Of a stretch of 64,000 bases of DNA, positions 37,158 through 46,991 are shown in pieces. A model generated the notes under the pieces. It did no database searches. It had not been told where the DNA came from and saw only the letters and a list, made by a program, of their open reading frames with translations. The stretch comes from Arthrobacter sp. ISL-5 (lineage in GTDB: Bacteria; Actinomycetota; Actinomycetes; Actinomycetales; Micrococcaceae). Made by a program: the position numbers and the translations under genes. Each line of letters begins with the position of its first letter. Within the stretch, counting starts at the first letter, position 1. The stretch spans positions 1 through 64,000 of the forward strand of contig NZ_JAGGPM010000027.1 in the NCBI RefSeq assembly GCF_018613835.1. The letters are read 5' to 3'.

Positions 37158-38729
37158 ATGACCAGTCAGCAAAACCCCGGATCCGAGCCGGCAGCCCAGG
37201 ACATGAGTCCTGAGGAAATCCAAGCTGTCATCGACCGGATCCTCGCCAAGGACGTCCCGGCCAGGAACGCCGCGCCGGTAAACGGCGACGGCAGCAGGGC
37301 GGTCTTTGGCAAGGCCCAGGCGATTTCCCGGCTTGATGAGGAACACAGCCTGTTCGACGGCGATCAGCAGGATCTCGAGGAACGCCGGGCACTGCGCCGC
37401 ACGGCGGGGCTCTCCACCGAACTCGAAGACGTCACCGAAGTCGAGTACCGGCAGCTGCGCCTGGAGCGTGTGGTCCTGGCCGGGCTCTGGACGGAAGGCA
37501 CCCTGGCCGACGCCGAGAACTCGCTGCGCGAACTTGCCGCGCTGGCGGAAACCGCAGGCTCTGAGGTGCTCGACGGCCTGGTCCAGCGCCGCGCCAAGCC
37601 GGACCCCGGCACATTCCTCGGCTCCGGCAAGGCCTTGGAACTCAAGGACATCGTGATGTCCACCGGTGCGGACACCGTGGTGGTGGACGCCGAGCTGGCA
37701 CCGTCCCAGCGCCGTGGACTCGAGGACATCGTCAAGGTCAAGGTGATCGACCGCACGGCGCTCATTCTCGATATCTTCGCCCAGCACGCCAAGAGCCGCG
37801 AAGGCAAGGCCCAGGTGGAGCTGGCGCAGCTGGAATACCTCCTCCCGCGCCTCCGCGGCTGGGGCGAGTCCATGTCCCGCCAGGCAGGTGGCCAGGTGGG
37901 CGGCGCCGGCGCCGGCATGGGGTCGCGTGGTCCGGGTGAAACCAAGATCGAACTGGACCGGCGGCGGATCCGGACGCGGATGGCCAAGCTGCGGCGCGAG
38001 ATCGCCGCGATGAAGCCGGCCCGGGAGACCAAGCGGGCCAACCGCCGTCGCAATGCCGTGCCTTCGGTCGCGATCGCCGGGTACACCAACGCCGGAAAAT
38101 CCTCCCTGCTCAACCGGCTCACGGACGCCGGCGTCCTGGTGGAGAACGCCCTGTTCGCCACCCTGGACCCCACCGTCCGCAAGACCGAAACCGCTGACGG
38201 GCTGGGGTACACGCTGGCGGACACCGTGGGGTTCGTGCGTTCGCTTCCGACACAACTGGTGGAGGCGTTCCGTTCCACCCTTGAGGAAGTCGCGGATTCG
38301 GACCTGATCCTCCACGTCGTGGACGTCTCCCACCCCGATCCCGAGGGGCAGATCGCCGCCGTGCGCTCCGTCTTCGCCGAGGTGGACGCCCGCAAGGTGC
38401 CCGAAATCATCGTGCTCAACAAGGCGGACGCAGCGGACCCCTTCGTCGTGGAGCGGCTTAAGCAGCGCGAACCGCGCCACGTGGTGGTGTCCGCCCGCAC
38501 GGGCCAGGGCATCCCGGAGCTGTTGAAGGCCATCAGCGAGTCCATTCCGCGGCCCAGCGTCAAGATGGAACTGCTCGTCCCGTACCACCGCGGCGACCTG
38601 ATCAGCAAGCTCCACGACTCCGATGCGGAGATCCTCAGCCTGGATCACGAAGAGGGCGGCACGCGCGCCGTGGTCATGGTCCGGGAAGGCCTCGCGGCTG
38701 AACTGGAATCCTTTATCAGCAATGACTGA
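37158..38729 (+). CDS. hflX: Ribosome-associated GTPase HflX
   Basis: This 523-residue GTPase splits stalled ribosomes under stress. The N-terminal HflX domain runs to about residue 290, including the conserved 'GGAGAGMGSRGPGETKIELDRRRI' segment. The G domain has G1 GYTNAGKSS (about 308-316), G3 DTVGFVRSLP (about 355) and G4 NKAD (about 419). ATG 37158 has AAGGAG 6 nt upstream; the in-frame ATG at 37068, with AGGAGA, would add 30 residues and give 553. The stop overlaps the helicase start. Confidence 0.93.
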   Translation: MTSQQNPGSEPAAQDMSPEEIQAVIDRILAKDVPARNAAPVNGDGSRAVFGKAQAISRLDEEHSLFDGDQQDLEERRALRRTAGLSTELEDVTEVEYRQLRLERVVLAGLWTEGTLADAENSLRELAALAETAGSEVLDGLVQRRAKPDPGTFLGSGKALELKDIVMSTGADTVVVDAELAPSQRRGLEDIVKVKVIDRTALILDIFAQHAKSREGKAQVELAQLEYLLPRLRGWGESMSRQAGGQVGGAGAGMGSRGPGETKIELDRRRIRTRMAKLRREIAAMKPARETKRANRRRNAVPSVAIAGYTNAGKSSLLNRLTDAGVLVENALFATLDPTVRKTETADGLGYTLADTVGFVRSLPTQLVEAFRSTLEEVADSDLILHVVDVSHPDPEGQIAAVRSVFAEVDARKVPEIIVLNKADAADPFVVERLKQREPRHVVVSARTGQGIPELLKAISESIPRPSVKMELLVPYHRGDLISKLHDSDAEILSLDHEEGGTRAVVMVREGLAAELESFISND

Positions 38730-40779
38730 GCGGGCGGCGGACCACGCCGATGCCACAGCCGGCGAGCAGTTCGTCATCGAACTGCTCGACCGCGCCGTGG
38801 CCGGCATGGGCGGTCAAAGCCGCAGCGGCCAGCACGAGATGGCCCGGCAGGTGGCGCGGGCCATCGAAACCGGGGATCACCTGCTGGTCCAGGCAGGCAC
38901 GGGAACCGGTAAGTCGCTCGCGTACTTGATCCCCCTGATTGCCCACTCGCTGGAAAGCGACAAGCCAACCCTGGTGTCCACCGCCACCCTGGCGCTGCAG
39001 ACCCAGATCGTGGGCCGGGACCTTCCCCGGCTGCTCAAGACCATCACGCCGGCCCTGGACCGGCCCGTCAAGATCGCGCTCGTCAAGGGCCGGTCCAACT
39101 ACGTGTGCCGGCACAAGCTGGAGGGCGGCTTCCCCTCGGAGGAGCCTTCCGAAGGCCAGCTCTTCTCCCTGGGCGAGGACACCAGCGTGCCGCATTTCGC
39201 CGCCGCCATGGGCGGGCCGTCGTCGCAGCTCGGCAAGGAAGTGGTCCGGCTCCGCGAGTGGGCGGAAAAGACTGCCACGGGTGACCGCGACGAACTCCTC
39301 CCGGGCGTGACGGACCGGGCCTGGCGCCAGGTCTCCGTCACGTCCATGGAATGCCTCGGGGCGCAGAAATGCCCCCTGGCGGCGGAGTGTTTCAGTGAAC
39401 TCGCGCGGCACAACGCCGCCGAGGCCGACGTCGTGGTCACCAACCACGCGATGCTCGCGGTCAGCGCCTTTGAGGGCCTGGCCGTCCTGCCCGAATACGA
39501 CGTCGTGGTGGTGGACGAAGCCCACGAACTCCAGGACAGGGTCACCGGAGCAGTCTCCGGCCAGCTGTCGGCGGCCATGGTCCACGCGGCCGCTTCGGGT
39601 GCCCGCAAGCACACCGGCATTACCGTGGATGCGCTCAACACCGCCGCCGCGAACCTCGAACTCGCCATCGCCGGGGTGCCCAGCGGCCTGCTCCCGAACG
39701 GGCTCAACGACGAACAGCTGGACTGTGTGGACCAGCTCCGCGAGGCGTGCCGGGCCGCGTTGTCCGATTCCAAGGGGGACAGCAACAACACGGCCGACGG
39801 CGGGCGGCAGCTCGCGCGTTCGCGCCTCCTCGTGATCCTGGAGCTGTGCGAACGGCTCCTGGCGGCGCGTGAAAACCGTGAGGTGGTGTGGTTCTCGCGG
39901 AACAGCACGTTCGACCCGCAGCAGGGCTATTCCGCGCCGGACGAATCGTCGCCCGCCCTCATCAACATCGCCCCGCTCAGCGTCGCGGGCCGGCTGCGGG
40001 AAGGCCTGTTCGCCGGCCACACCGTGGTGCTGACATCAGCCACCCTTGCCATTGGCTCCGCCTTCGAACCCGCCGCCGGCGGGCTCGGCCTCGTGGGCGA
40101 GGGCGCGCCGAGCTGGACGGGCGTGGATGTTGGGTCGCCCTTCGACTATCCGAAGCAGGGCATCCTGTATGTGGCCGGCCATCTGCCCAAGCCGGGCAGG
40201 GGAACCTCGCCTGAAGCCCTCGACGAACTTGAGTCGCTGATCCGCGCCTCCGGCGGGGGAGCCCTGTGCCTCTTCTCGTCGAGGCGTGCCGCCGAGGACG
40301 CGGCCGAGGCGCTGCGCCCCCGGCTGGACGTCAGCATCCTATGCCAGGGTGATTCCACCATGACGGCCCTGGTCAAGCAGTTCGCCGACGAGCCGGACAC
40401 ATGCCTGTTCGGGACCATGTCCCTGTGGCAGGGTGTGGATGTCCCCGGCGGATCGTGCCGGCTTGTGGTGATTGACAGGATCCCGTTCCCCCGGCCCGAT
40501 GATCCGCTGATGACCGCACGCTCCCGGGCCGTTGCCCAGGCCGGCGGCAACGGGTTCATGTCGGTGTCGGCCACCCACGCGGCAATCAGGCTGGCCCAGG
40601 GTGCGGGGCGGCTGATCCGGTCCACTGATGACAAGGGCGTGGTGGCGGTGCTGGATTCGAGGCTGTCCACCGAGCGCTATGGAGCCTTCCTCCGGGCCGC
40701 GCTCCCGCCGTTCTGGCCGACGACCGACCGGAAGATCGCCGTGGCCGCTCTTGAGAGGCTGGCCGGCGCGCGGTCCTAG
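38722..40779 (+). CDS. DinG/XPD-type ATP-dependent DNA helicase
   Basis: The 685-residue superfamily 2 helicase shows Walker A GTGTGKSLAY (about residue 59), the DEAH box VVVDEAHEL (about 266) and late motif 'QGAGRLIRSTDDKGVV'. Four cysteines in an XPD-like arrangement (YVCRHK near 130, then CLGAQKCPLAAEC near 212-224) suggest a [4Fe-4S] cluster. Such helicases resolve R-loops or unusual DNA structures. The start overlaps hflX by 8 nt. It is convergent with lexA, 6 bp away; I see no LexA box directly upstream. Confidence 0.9.
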   Translation: MTERAADHADATAGEQFVIELLDRAVAGMGGQSRSGQHEMARQVARAIETGDHLLVQAGTGTGKSLAYLIPLIAHSLESDKPTLVSTATLALQTQIVGRDLPRLLKTITPALDRPVKIALVKGRSNYVCRHKLEGGFPSEEPSEGQLFSLGEDTSVPHFAAAMGGPSSQLGKEVVRLREWAEKTATGDRDELLPGVTDRAWRQVSVTSMECLGAQKCPLAAECFSELARHNAAEADVVVTNHAMLAVSAFEGLAVLPEYDVVVVDEAHELQDRVTGAVSGQLSAAMVHAAASGARKHTGITVDALNTAAANLELAIAGVPSGLLPNGLNDEQLDCVDQLREACRAALSDSKGDSNNTADGGRQLARSRLLVILELCERLLAARENREVVWFSRNSTFDPQQGYSAPDESSPALINIAPLSVAGRLREGLFAGHTVVLTSATLAIGSAFEPAAGGLGLVGEGAPSWTGVDVGSPFDYPKQGILYVAGHLPKPGRGTSPEALDELESLIRASGGGALCLFSSRRAAEDAAEALRPRLDVSILCQGDSTMTALVKQFADEPDTCLFGTMSLWQGVDVPGGSCRLVVIDRIPFPRPDDPLMTARSRAVAQAGGNGFMSVSATHAAIRLAQGAGRLIRSTDDKGVVAVLDSRLSTERYGAFLRAALPPFWPTTDRKIAVAALERLAGARS

Positions 40780-40785
40780 GCAGGC

Positions 40786-41535
40786 TTAGAGCGAACGCAG
40801 TACCGAGACGACTTTGCCCATGACGACGGCGTGGTCGCCCAAGATGGGTTCGTACTGGGTGTTTTGCGGAAGCAGCCAGGTGTGCCCGTCCCGCTGGCGG
40901 AACGTCTTGACGGTCGCTTCGTCGTCGAGCAGGGCAGCGACGATGTCGCCGTTGGCGGCGTCGCTTTGCCGCCTGACCACCACCCAGTCGCCGTCGCAGA
41001 TGGCGGCATCCACCATGGAATCGCCGGCCACCCTCAGCATGAACAGTTCGCCGTGGCCCACGAGCTGGCGCGGTAGCGGCATGAGATCCTCCACCATCTG
41101 GTCCGCAAGGATGGGTCCGCCCGCTGCGATCCGGCCGACCAGCGGCACCATGGCCGTGTCCATGGCGCTGGGCAGTTGCGTGACTGTTCCGCTTCCTCTG
41201 CTGTGGAGGGCGGCGTCCTTCTCGGCCGCCGGGGCCTTCGCTCCGCCCGCGTCCAGGGTGAGCGGCATGAGGACTTCCATGGCCCGTGGGCGCTTGGGGT
41301 CGCGCCGCAGGTAACCGAGTTTTTCGAGCTGCGAGAGCTGGTGCGTGACGCTGGACAGGCTGGCGAGGCCAACGGTGTCGCCGATTTCCCGCATGGACGG
41401 CGGGTACCCGTTCTCATTCACCGATCGCTGGATGGTTTCCAGGATCCTCTTCTGCCGGACAGTGAGTCCCTTGGGTGTCCGCTGAGACCGCTGGCTGTGC
41501 TGGGGAGCCGTGCCGCCGGAGGCTTGTGCTGCCAT
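40786..41535 (-). CDS. lexA: LexA repressor
   Basis: The 249-residue SOS repressor has an N-terminal winged helix ('[16 protein letters not shown]', '[22 protein letters not shown]', about residues 24-70). The self-cleavage Ala-Gly in [11 protein letters not shown] is at about 148-158, the nucleophile Ser in GDSMVDA at about 189 and the Lys in EATVKTF at about 226. ATG 41535 is the family start; the longer frame would encode the operator DNA. The leader of about 140 nt contains a CGTAGG/CCTACG hairpin (41654-41671). Confidence 0.97.
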   Translation of the reverse strand: MAAQASGGTAPQHSQRSQRTPKGLTVRQKRILETIQRSVNENGYPPSMREIGDTVGLASLSSVTHQLSQLEKLGYLRRDPKRPRAMEVLMPLTLDAGGAKAPAAEKDAALHSRGSGTVTQLPSAMDTAMVPLVGRIAAGGPILADQMVEDLMPLPRQLVGHGELFMLRVAGDSMVDAAICDGDWVVVRRQSDAANGDIVAALLDDEATVKTFRQRDGHTWLLPQNTQYEPILGDHAVVMGKVVSVLRSL

Positions 41536-41677
41536 GTTCGCCAACGCCTTTCCATTCCACCCGGCATCCGTGGCTGCAGTTGCCGGGAACTTCCGGACTG
41601 AAATTGTCAGACCCTGCTGATCAACTGCAGATGTGGTTGTTCTTTGATTCCAAACGTAGGCCAGCCCTACGGCTTTT

Positions 41678-41693
41678 TCAAACATTTGTTCTA
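41678..41693 (-). promoter_or_regulatory. LexA box 1 in the lexA / LysM intergenic region
   Basis: Plus-strand TCAAACATTTGTTCTA matches 10 of 12 specified positions of TCGAAC-N4-GTTCGA. It lies 143 bp upstream of lexA and probably serves lexA autorepression. Confidence 0.7.
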
Positions 41694-41745
41694 GCGAGTC
41701 TCGACTTAATTCGTTGATAAGTGCTAAAACTGAGAAAAGCAAAGT

Positions 41746-41761
41746 TCGAACATGTGTTCTA
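41746..41761 (+). promoter_or_regulatory. LexA box 2 in the lexA / LysM intergenic region
   Basis: TCGAACATGTGTTCTA has a perfect left half-site and one mismatch in the right. It is 68 bp from box 1 and 100 bp upstream of the LysM gene, so it can control that gene, lexA or both. The remaining part of this 326-bp intergenic region holds no gene. Confidence 0.85.
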
Positions 41762-41861
41762 GTCCAGCTTCGGGGCCGTCGGGTTATTCGAATATCCCAG
41801 CGATCGGTCGGCGGGCGGGCACAAACCGGGCAGCACAGATTGGTCCAGGAGGGCTCAGGTC

Positions 41862-42311
41862 ATGTCAGCTTCAACAGTCACGTCAGTGCCAGCAGCAGTT
41901 CAGTGCTCACATCCGCAGGGTAGGGTAACAGCGGCGCGGCAGAGTTCGCTGCAGGGTCCCCGGCGCAGCACGACGGTGATCGGCCAGGCGGCCAAGCCGC
42001 CGCGGCTGCGTCTCACGCGCCGCGGCCGGATCGTCCTGATTGGCATGCCGCTGGTCCTGCTGGCCGCAATTCTGCTCTCCCTGGCCGGCCTGCTGAACTC
42101 GCCGGCCAAGGCGGCCGACACCGCCAGCGGACTGGCTGTTACGCCGGCGGTGTCCGTCACGGTACAGCCAGGTGAATCCCTGTGGGCCATCGCCGGGGCG
42201 GTGGACCCCGGCCGGGACCCGCGCGATGTCATCGCGGACATTGTCCAGCTGAATGATCTGGAAGGCGGCCGGGTCATGCCGGGTCAGCAGCTGTTTGTTC
42301 CGTCCAAGTAG
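41862..42311 (+). CDS. LysM-domain membrane protein, position of SOS cell-division inhibitor (Rv2719c/DivS type)
   Basis: The 149-residue protein has a basic N-terminus, one membrane segment (about residues 57-77, 'IVLIGMPLVLLAAILLSLAG') and a C-terminal LysM domain ('VTVQPGESLWAIAGAVDPGRD...VMPGQQLFVPSK') that would bind peptidoglycan outside the cell. In mycobacteria and corynebacteria the gene divergent from lexA encodes a LexA-controlled division suppressor (Rv2719c/ChiZ with LysM; DivS). The same layout and box 2 suggest that role here; it is inference by position and domain. ATG is preceded by AGGAGG. Confidence 0.8.
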   Translation: MSASTVTSVPAAVQCSHPQGRVTAARQSSLQGPRRSTTVIGQAAKPPRLRLTRRGRIVLIGMPLVLLAAILLSLAGLLNSPAKAADTASGLAVTPAVSVTVQPGESLWAIAGAVDPGRDPRDVIADIVQLNDLEGGRVMPGQQLFVPSK

Positions 42312-42390
42312 TCGGCGATTCTGCAGGGTTCGGACCCCGCCAAATCGTCACAGTTTCAGGCGCGCCGTCCGTGGCACTTAAACTGTTCAG

Positions 42391-43509
42391 GTGAGTGACC
42401 AGCTTGAGCGACTGAACCGATTGCCCCTCCGGACCAACCTGCGGGGGCTGACACCCTACGGTGCGCCGCAGCTGGACGTCCCCATTCTGCTCAACGTCAA
42501 CGAGAACACGCACGGCGTGCCCGCCGATGTCAGGGCCGCCATCTCCGAAGCCGTGACCGAGGCCGCCGCAGGCCTCAACCGCTATCCGGACCGCGAATTC
42601 ACCGAACTCCGGGAAGCCCTCGCCGAATACCTTGGCCACGGGCTTGGGGCCGAGAACATCTGGGCCGCCAACGGCTCCAACGAAGTCCTCCAGCAGATTC
42701 TCCAGGCCTTCGGCGGGCCTGGGCGTACGGCGCTCGGATTCCCGCCCACGTACTCCATGTACCCCTTGCTCGCCAGCGGAACCGACACTGCCTACATTGT
42801 CGGCAAGCGCGCCGGAGACTACGGCCTGAGCGCTGAGGCCGCTGCCCGCCAGGTCCGGGAGCTTCAGCCGAACATTGTGTTCCTCTGCTCACCCAACAAC
42901 CCCACCGGCACCGGCCTCGGCCTGGATGTGGTGGAGGCGGTCTACGAGGCCGGCGCGGCCAGCCAGACCATTGTGATCGTGGATGAGGCCTACCACGAGT
43001 TTGCCCACGACGGCACCCCCAGCGCCCTCACGCTGCTGCCGGGCCGGGAGCGGCTCATCGTGTCCCGGACCATGAGCAAGGCGTTTGCCCTCGCCGGCGC
43101 ACGGCTCGGCTACATGGCGGCGGCACCGGAAGTGGCCGACGCCCTGCGCCTCGTGCGCCTGCCGTACCACCTGTCGGCCATTACCCAGGCAACGGCACTC
43201 GCGGCGCTGCGCCACCGGGAGGCACTCATGGCGGACGTCCAGGACATCAAGCGGCAGCGCGACCGCATCGTCACCGAACTGACGCGGATGGGGCTGCGGC
43301 CGGCGGCCTCGGATTCCAACTACGTGTTTTTCGGCGGCCTGGAAAACCCCCACGAGGTCTGGCAGGCGCTGCTGGACGCAGGAGTGCTGATCAGGGACGT
43401 CGGCATCCCGGGACACTTGCGGGTCACGGCCGGAACTGAGACGGAAACCACAGCATTCCTGGAAGCGCTGGAAAGCATCCTGGCCAGGCAGGCCGCTCTT
43501 CCGGCCTAA
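42391..43509 (+). CDS. hisC: Histidinol-phosphate aminotransferase
   Basis: This 372-residue PLP enzyme of histidine synthesis shows GSNEVLQQI (about residue 91), [10 protein letters not shown] (about 168), the VDEAYHEF Asp/Tyr pair (about 198) and the PLP lysine in [17 protein letters not shown] (about 230). A TAAACT -10 (42379-42384) lies 6 nt before the GTG, so the his operon message is probably leaderless. hisB follows after 59 bp. Confidence 0.96.
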   Translation: MSDQLERLNRLPLRTNLRGLTPYGAPQLDVPILLNVNENTHGVPADVRAAISEAVTEAAAGLNRYPDREFTELREALAEYLGHGLGAENIWAANGSNEVLQQILQAFGGPGRTALGFPPTYSMYPLLASGTDTAYIVGKRAGDYGLSAEAAARQVRELQPNIVFLCSPNNPTGTGLGLDVVEAVYEAGAASQTIVIVDEAYHEFAHDGTPSALTLLPGRERLIVSRTMSKAFALAGARLGYMAAAPEVADALRLVRLPYHLSAITQATALAALRHREALMADVQDIKRQRDRIVTELTRMGLRPAASDSNYVFFGGLENPHEVWQALLDAGVLIRDVGIPGHLRVTAGTETETTAFLEALESILARQAALPA

Positions 43510-43568
43510 ACTTGAGCGTAGACCAAGCAACGCCTGCACTCTCCTTCGTCAAAAGGACACCTATCACC

Positions 43569-44195
43569 ATGAGCGACACCGGAATCAAGGCTGCCGAGGC
43601 CCGGACTGCGCGCCTGGAGCGCACCACCAGCGAATCTTCCGTCCTGGTGGAGATCAACCTCGACGGCACCGGAGTGTCGGATATCAGCACCTCGGTCCCG
43701 TTCTACGACCACATGCTGACCGCGCTGTGCAAGCACTCACTCATTGACATGACCGTCAAGGCGACCGGCGACATCCACATCGACGTGCACCATACGGTCG
43801 AAGACGTCGCCATTACCTTCGGCGAGGTGCTGCGCACCGCCCTCGGAAACAAAGCAGGCATCCGCCGCTTCGGCGAGGCCACGGTGCCGCTGGACGAAGC
43901 CCTTGCGCATGCCGTGGTGGACGTTTCCGGCCGGCCGTACCTGGTGCACGGCGGTGAACCGGCGGGGCAGGAGTACCACCTGATCGGCGGCCACTTCACG
44001 GGATCGCTCACCAGGCACGTCTTCGAGGCCATCACGCTGCACGCGGGCATCTGCCTGCACATGAACGTCATCGCCGGCCGCGACCCGCACCACATCGTCG
44101 AGGCCCAGTTCAAGGCCTTCGCCAGGGCACTGCGCGCGGCCGTGGAACCGGACCCCCGCGTCGAGGGCATTCCGTCCACCAAGGGTGCACTATGA
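43569..44195 (+). CDS. hisB: Imidazoleglycerol-phosphate dehydratase
   Basis: This 208-residue manganese enzyme carries the paired metal-binding motifs HHTVEDVAI (about residue 77) and [12 protein letters not shown] (about 175). It is the monofunctional dehydratase without a phosphatase domain. ATG 43569 is chosen; a longer frame starting 57 nt upstream is unlikely. Its stop overlaps hisH as ATGA. Confidence 0.96.
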   Translation: MSDTGIKAAEARTARLERTTSESSVLVEINLDGTGVSDISTSVPFYDHMLTALCKHSLIDMTVKATGDIHIDVHHTVEDVAITFGEVLRTALGNKAGIRRFGEATVPLDEALAHAVVDVSGRPYLVHGGEPAGQEYHLIGGHFTGSLTRHVFEAITLHAGICLHMNVIAGRDPHHIVEAQFKAFARALRAAVEPDPRVEGIPSTKGAL

Positions 44196-44989
44196 CCGGC
44201 AAGGTGTTGCGCGAGGGCGCCATCATCGATCCCTCAGCCACGGTCAAGCCGGCGTCCCCGGAGGGCAAGCCGACTGTCACGGTCCTGGACTACGGCTCCG
44301 GCAATGTCCGTTCAGCCGTCCGTGCCCTTGAGCGCGCCGGCGCCGAGGTCATTCTGAGTTCCAAGCCCGAAGACGTCCTCAACGCGGACGGGCTTCTGGT
44401 TCCCGGCGTCGGCGCCTTCGAGACCGTGATGCGCGAACTCAAGGCAGTGGACGCCATCCGGATGATCGGTCGCCGGGTAGCCGGCGGCCGTCCCGTCCTG
44501 GGCATCTGCGTAGGCCTCCAGGTGCTGTTCGAGGCAGGCGTCGAGCACGGAACCGAAGCCGAGGGCATGGGGGAGTGGCCCGGCAAGGTCGAACTCCTGC
44601 CCGCAGACGTTGTTCCGCACATGGGCTGGAACACCGTTAAGGTCCCGGAAGGCTCCAGGCTTTTCGAGGGAGTGGAGTCCGAGCGCTTTTACTTCGTGCA
44701 CTCCTACGGTGTCCAGAACTGGGACTTCGACGTCGTGCAGCCCCGCATGGCCCCGCCGCTCGTGACATGGTCCGAGCACGGCGCCCCCTTCATCGCCGCC
44801 GTCGAGAACGGACCGCTGTGCGCCACCCAGTTCCACCCGGAAAAGTCGGGGGACGCCGGCGCAAGGCTTTTGAAGAACTGGGTGGACGGGCTCCGTGGCC
44901 ACCACCGGCACGCAACGCCCGCAGCGCACGCAACGCCTGCGGCGGACGCCACGCCGGCTACCCCAGCAGCGACCGCGGCGGACGCCTAG
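44192..44989 (+). CDS. hisH: Imidazole glycerol phosphate synthase subunit HisH
   Basis: The 265-residue glutaminase subunit feeds ammonia to HisF. The nucleophilic Cys is in [11 protein letters not shown] (about residue 109) and the His of the triad in TQFHPEKSG (about 214). The protein is longer than typical HisH (about 200-210). It has about 25 extra residues before [11 protein letters not shown] and a C-terminal tail made of ATPAAH-type hexapeptides encoded by 18-bp tandem repeats at 44909-44962. Confidence 0.95.
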   Translation: MTGKVLREGAIIDPSATVKPASPEGKPTVTVLDYGSGNVRSAVRALERAGAEVILSSKPEDVLNADGLLVPGVGAFETVMRELKAVDAIRMIGRRVAGGRPVLGICVGLQVLFEAGVEHGTEAEGMGEWPGKVELLPADVVPHMGWNTVKVPEGSRLFEGVESERFYFVHSYGVQNWDFDVVQPRMAPPLVTWSEHGAPFIAAVENGPLCATQFHPEKSGDAGARLLKNWVDGLRGHHRHATPAAHATPAADATPATPAATAADA

Positions 44990-45250
44990 ATGTGGTCCAT
45001 CGTGCTGATGGGCCTGGCCGGCCTGCTGGTCGGCGGCGCACTGTCGTTTCGGCAGCAAAAGAAGCCGCTCTGGACACAGATCGCGTTCTACGTGCTGGCA
45101 GGCATGTCGCTTCTGGCCGCGTACCTGCTGACTTTGCCCGGCCATAGCCCGCAGCGGCCGGAATCTCCGGCGGCCCGGTGCCTCACGGAAACAACGGCGC
45201 TTCACGGAAACAACAGCGCTTCATGGAAATCAGCGCTACACGAGAACTGA
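44990..45250 (+). CDS. Small hypothetical membrane protein in the his operon
   Basis: The 86-residue protein starts immediately after the hisH stop. It has two hydrophobic segments (about residues 3-19 and 31-49) joined by a short basic loop, and a polar tail encoded by tandem repeats. No family is recognised. Similar small two-helix proteins between hisH and hisA are, as I recall, common in this group; a role in histidine synthesis is not implied by sequence. Confidence 0.65.
   Translation: MWSIVLMGLAGLLVGGALSFRQQKKPLWTQIAFYVLAGMSLLAAYLLTLPGHSPQRPESPAARCLTETTALHGNNSASWKSALHEN
45183..45237 (+). repeat. Three to four 17-19-bp tandem units at the 3' end of the small his-operon gene
   Basis: Two 19-bp copies of TCACGGAAACAACNGCGCT are followed by a 17-bp variant (TCATGGAAATCAGCGCT) and a degenerate remnant reaching the stop codon at 45248. 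Unit lengths are not multiples of three, so the repeats shift reading frame relative to each other. Confidence 0.85.
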
Positions 45251-45259
45251 GGACACGAG

Positions 45260-46006
45260 ATGATCAGCCAAACCGAGCTTCCTGTACTGGAACTGCTCCC
45301 CGCAGTCGACGTCGTGAACGGCCAGGCTGTCCGCCTGGTGCAAGGTGAAGCCGGCAGCGAGACGAGCTACGGCACTCCGCTGGAGGCTGCCCTCAACTGG
45401 CAGGAGCAGGGCGCGGAATGGGTCCACCTGGTGGATCTGGACGCTGCGTTCGGCCGCGGCTCCAATGCCGAGCTCCTGCGTGAAGTCGTGGGCCGGCTGG
45501 ACATCAAAGTGGAGCTGTCCGGTGGGCTGCGCGACGACGAGTCGCTGGAAAAGGCGCTGGACCTGGGCGTGGCCCGTGTGAATCTCGGCACTGCCGCCCT
45601 GGAGAATCCGGACTGGACGGCGCGGGCCATCGAGCGCTTCGGCGACAGGATCGCCGTCGGACTTGATGTCCGCGGCACCACGCTCGCTGGCCGGGGCTGG
45701 ACCAAGGAAGGCGGCGACCTCTGGGACGTCCTGGGCCGCCTCGAGGAGGCCGGCTGCGCCCGTTACGTGGTCACCGATGTCACCAAGGACGGCACCCTCC
45801 AGGGCCCCAACGTAGAACTGCTGCGGAAGATGGTCGAGAAAACCGGCAAGCCCGTGGTGGCTTCCGGCGGCATCTCTAGCCTTGACGACCTCAAGGTCCT
45901 CCGCTCGCTGGTTCCGCTCGGCGTCGAGGGTGCGATCGTCGGCAAGGCCCTGTACGCCGGGGCATTCACCCTGCCGGAGGCCCTCGACGTCGCCGGCCGC
46001 CGCTAG
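45260..46006 (+). CDS. priA: Phosphoribosyl isomerase A (HisA/TrpF bifunctional)
   Basis: The 248-residue TIM barrel isomerises ProFAR in histidine synthesis. In actinobacteria the same enzyme usually also does the TrpF step, since trpF is missing. The catalytic Asp pair is in [10 protein letters not shown] (about residue 17) and [14 protein letters not shown] (about 173-186). Both phosphate-binding regions are intact. Bifunctionality is inferred from lineage, not from a residue I can single out. Confidence 0.93.
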   Translation: MISQTELPVLELLPAVDVVNGQAVRLVQGEAGSETSYGTPLEAALNWQEQGAEWVHLVDLDAAFGRGSNAELLREVVGRLDIKVELSGGLRDDESLEKALDLGVARVNLGTAALENPDWTARAIERFGDRIAVGLDVRGTTLAGRGWTKEGGDLWDVLGRLEEAGCARYVVTDVTKDGTLQGPNVELLRKMVEKTGKPVVASGGISSLDDLKVLRSLVPLGVEGAIVGKALYAGAFTLPEALDVAGRR

Positions 46007-46019
46007 GCAGCGCCCCCTC

Positions 46020-46931
46020 ATGGCCGAGCACGGACGGACGCCCGACGGCGCGGAGAGCGCGGCGGAGGAACAGCCTCCGGTGCGCCGCCTGCCCGGGCAC
46101 ATCCAGGCTGCCCTTGCGGGTGCCGGCGGCGCAACCGATTCTGCCGGCCAGCCCTGGGCCGGCCGCAGCCTCGACGGTGAGAACGCCAGCATCCACAACT
46201 TCGAGGACGACGACGGCACGGCGGACGCAGGTTATCTCGCCGCCGTTTCGGGCCTCCTCACGGCCGACGGCGACGAAGCCGCCGTCGTAGCTTCGCTTGC
46301 CACGGCGCGCGTTTTCGTTCCGATTGTGGCCCAGCTGGCTGAGGAAGCCGAAGGCGTGGACGGGCTGCATGCCGACAAGCAGGCGGACATGGCACTCGTG
46401 ACGCTGAAGGCGCCGGACGGCCGGCTGGCCATGCCGGTGTTCAGCTCGGCCGAAGCCCTGGCCGCGTGGCACCCCGAAGCGAGGCCTGTTGCGGTTTACG
46501 CGGCGCGGGCGGCGCTGTCCGCTGTGGCCGAAGGTGCTGAGCTGCTGGTCGTGGATCCGGGATCCGAGGTCACCTTCGTCGTGCGGCGCCCGGCAGTCTG
46601 GGCACTGGCTCAGCAGAAGCCGTGGCTTCCTGCCTACCGCGATGCCGAGCTGGCGGGACTCCTGCGGTCCGCCGCGGAAACACGGCCGGCGGTCCGCGGC
46701 CTTGAAGTCCTTCCCGGCGGAGGAGTGGCGGCAGCGACCGCTTCAGGGGTCCGGATTGACGGTGGCGGGCCGGGGCCCGAACTGCGCGTCGTGCTCTACC
46801 TTGAGGACGGGCTGGATGCCGCCGCGGTCCAGTCCCTCGTTGCCGGCCTCCAGAACGACTGGAGCCGGAATGTATTGTTTGGTGAGCGTGTTGACTCGAT
46901 CGAAGTCAAGCTAAGGCGCGCCGCGGAGTAA
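46020..46931 (+). CDS. SseB-like family protein
   Basis: The 303-residue protein has an N-terminal disordered stretch and then two SseB-type halves. The first contains 'ATARVFVPIVAQL' and 'VTLKAPDGRLAMPVFSSAEALAAWHPEARPVAVYAARAALSAVAEGAELLVVDPGS', and the second is the C-terminal 'LRVVLYLEDGLDAAAVQSLV'. The family was named after an enhanced serine sensitivity locus; biochemical role unknown. It follows priA by 13 bp and is probably cotranscribed. Confidence 0.8.
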   Translation: MAEHGRTPDGAESAAEEQPPVRRLPGHIQAALAGAGGATDSAGQPWAGRSLDGENASIHNFEDDDGTADAGYLAAVSGLLTADGDEAAVVASLATARVFVPIVAQLAEEAEGVDGLHADKQADMALVTLKAPDGRLAMPVFSSAEALAAWHPEARPVAVYAARAALSAVAEGAELLVVDPGSEVTFVVRRPAVWALAQQKPWLPAYRDAELAGLLRSAAETRPAVRGLEVLPGGGVAAATASGVRIDGGGPGPELRVVLYLEDGLDAAAVQSLVAGLQNDWSRNVLFGERVDSIEVKLRRAAE

Positions 46932-46991
46932 CCGGGGGTCCCCAAGTGGTCCGTCCGGCTGCTGCCCGGCGGCGGAACTAAGGACCTACCT

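Noticed and set aside
41536..41742. Longer lexA start at 41742
   Set aside because: The extra 69 codons would cover the LexA operator at 41678 and a hairpin; the normal LexA N-terminus begins at 41535.
41786..41801. Third possible LexA box (TTCGAATATCCCAGCG)
   Set aside because: Only the left half-site matches; the right half has no resemblance to GTTCGA.
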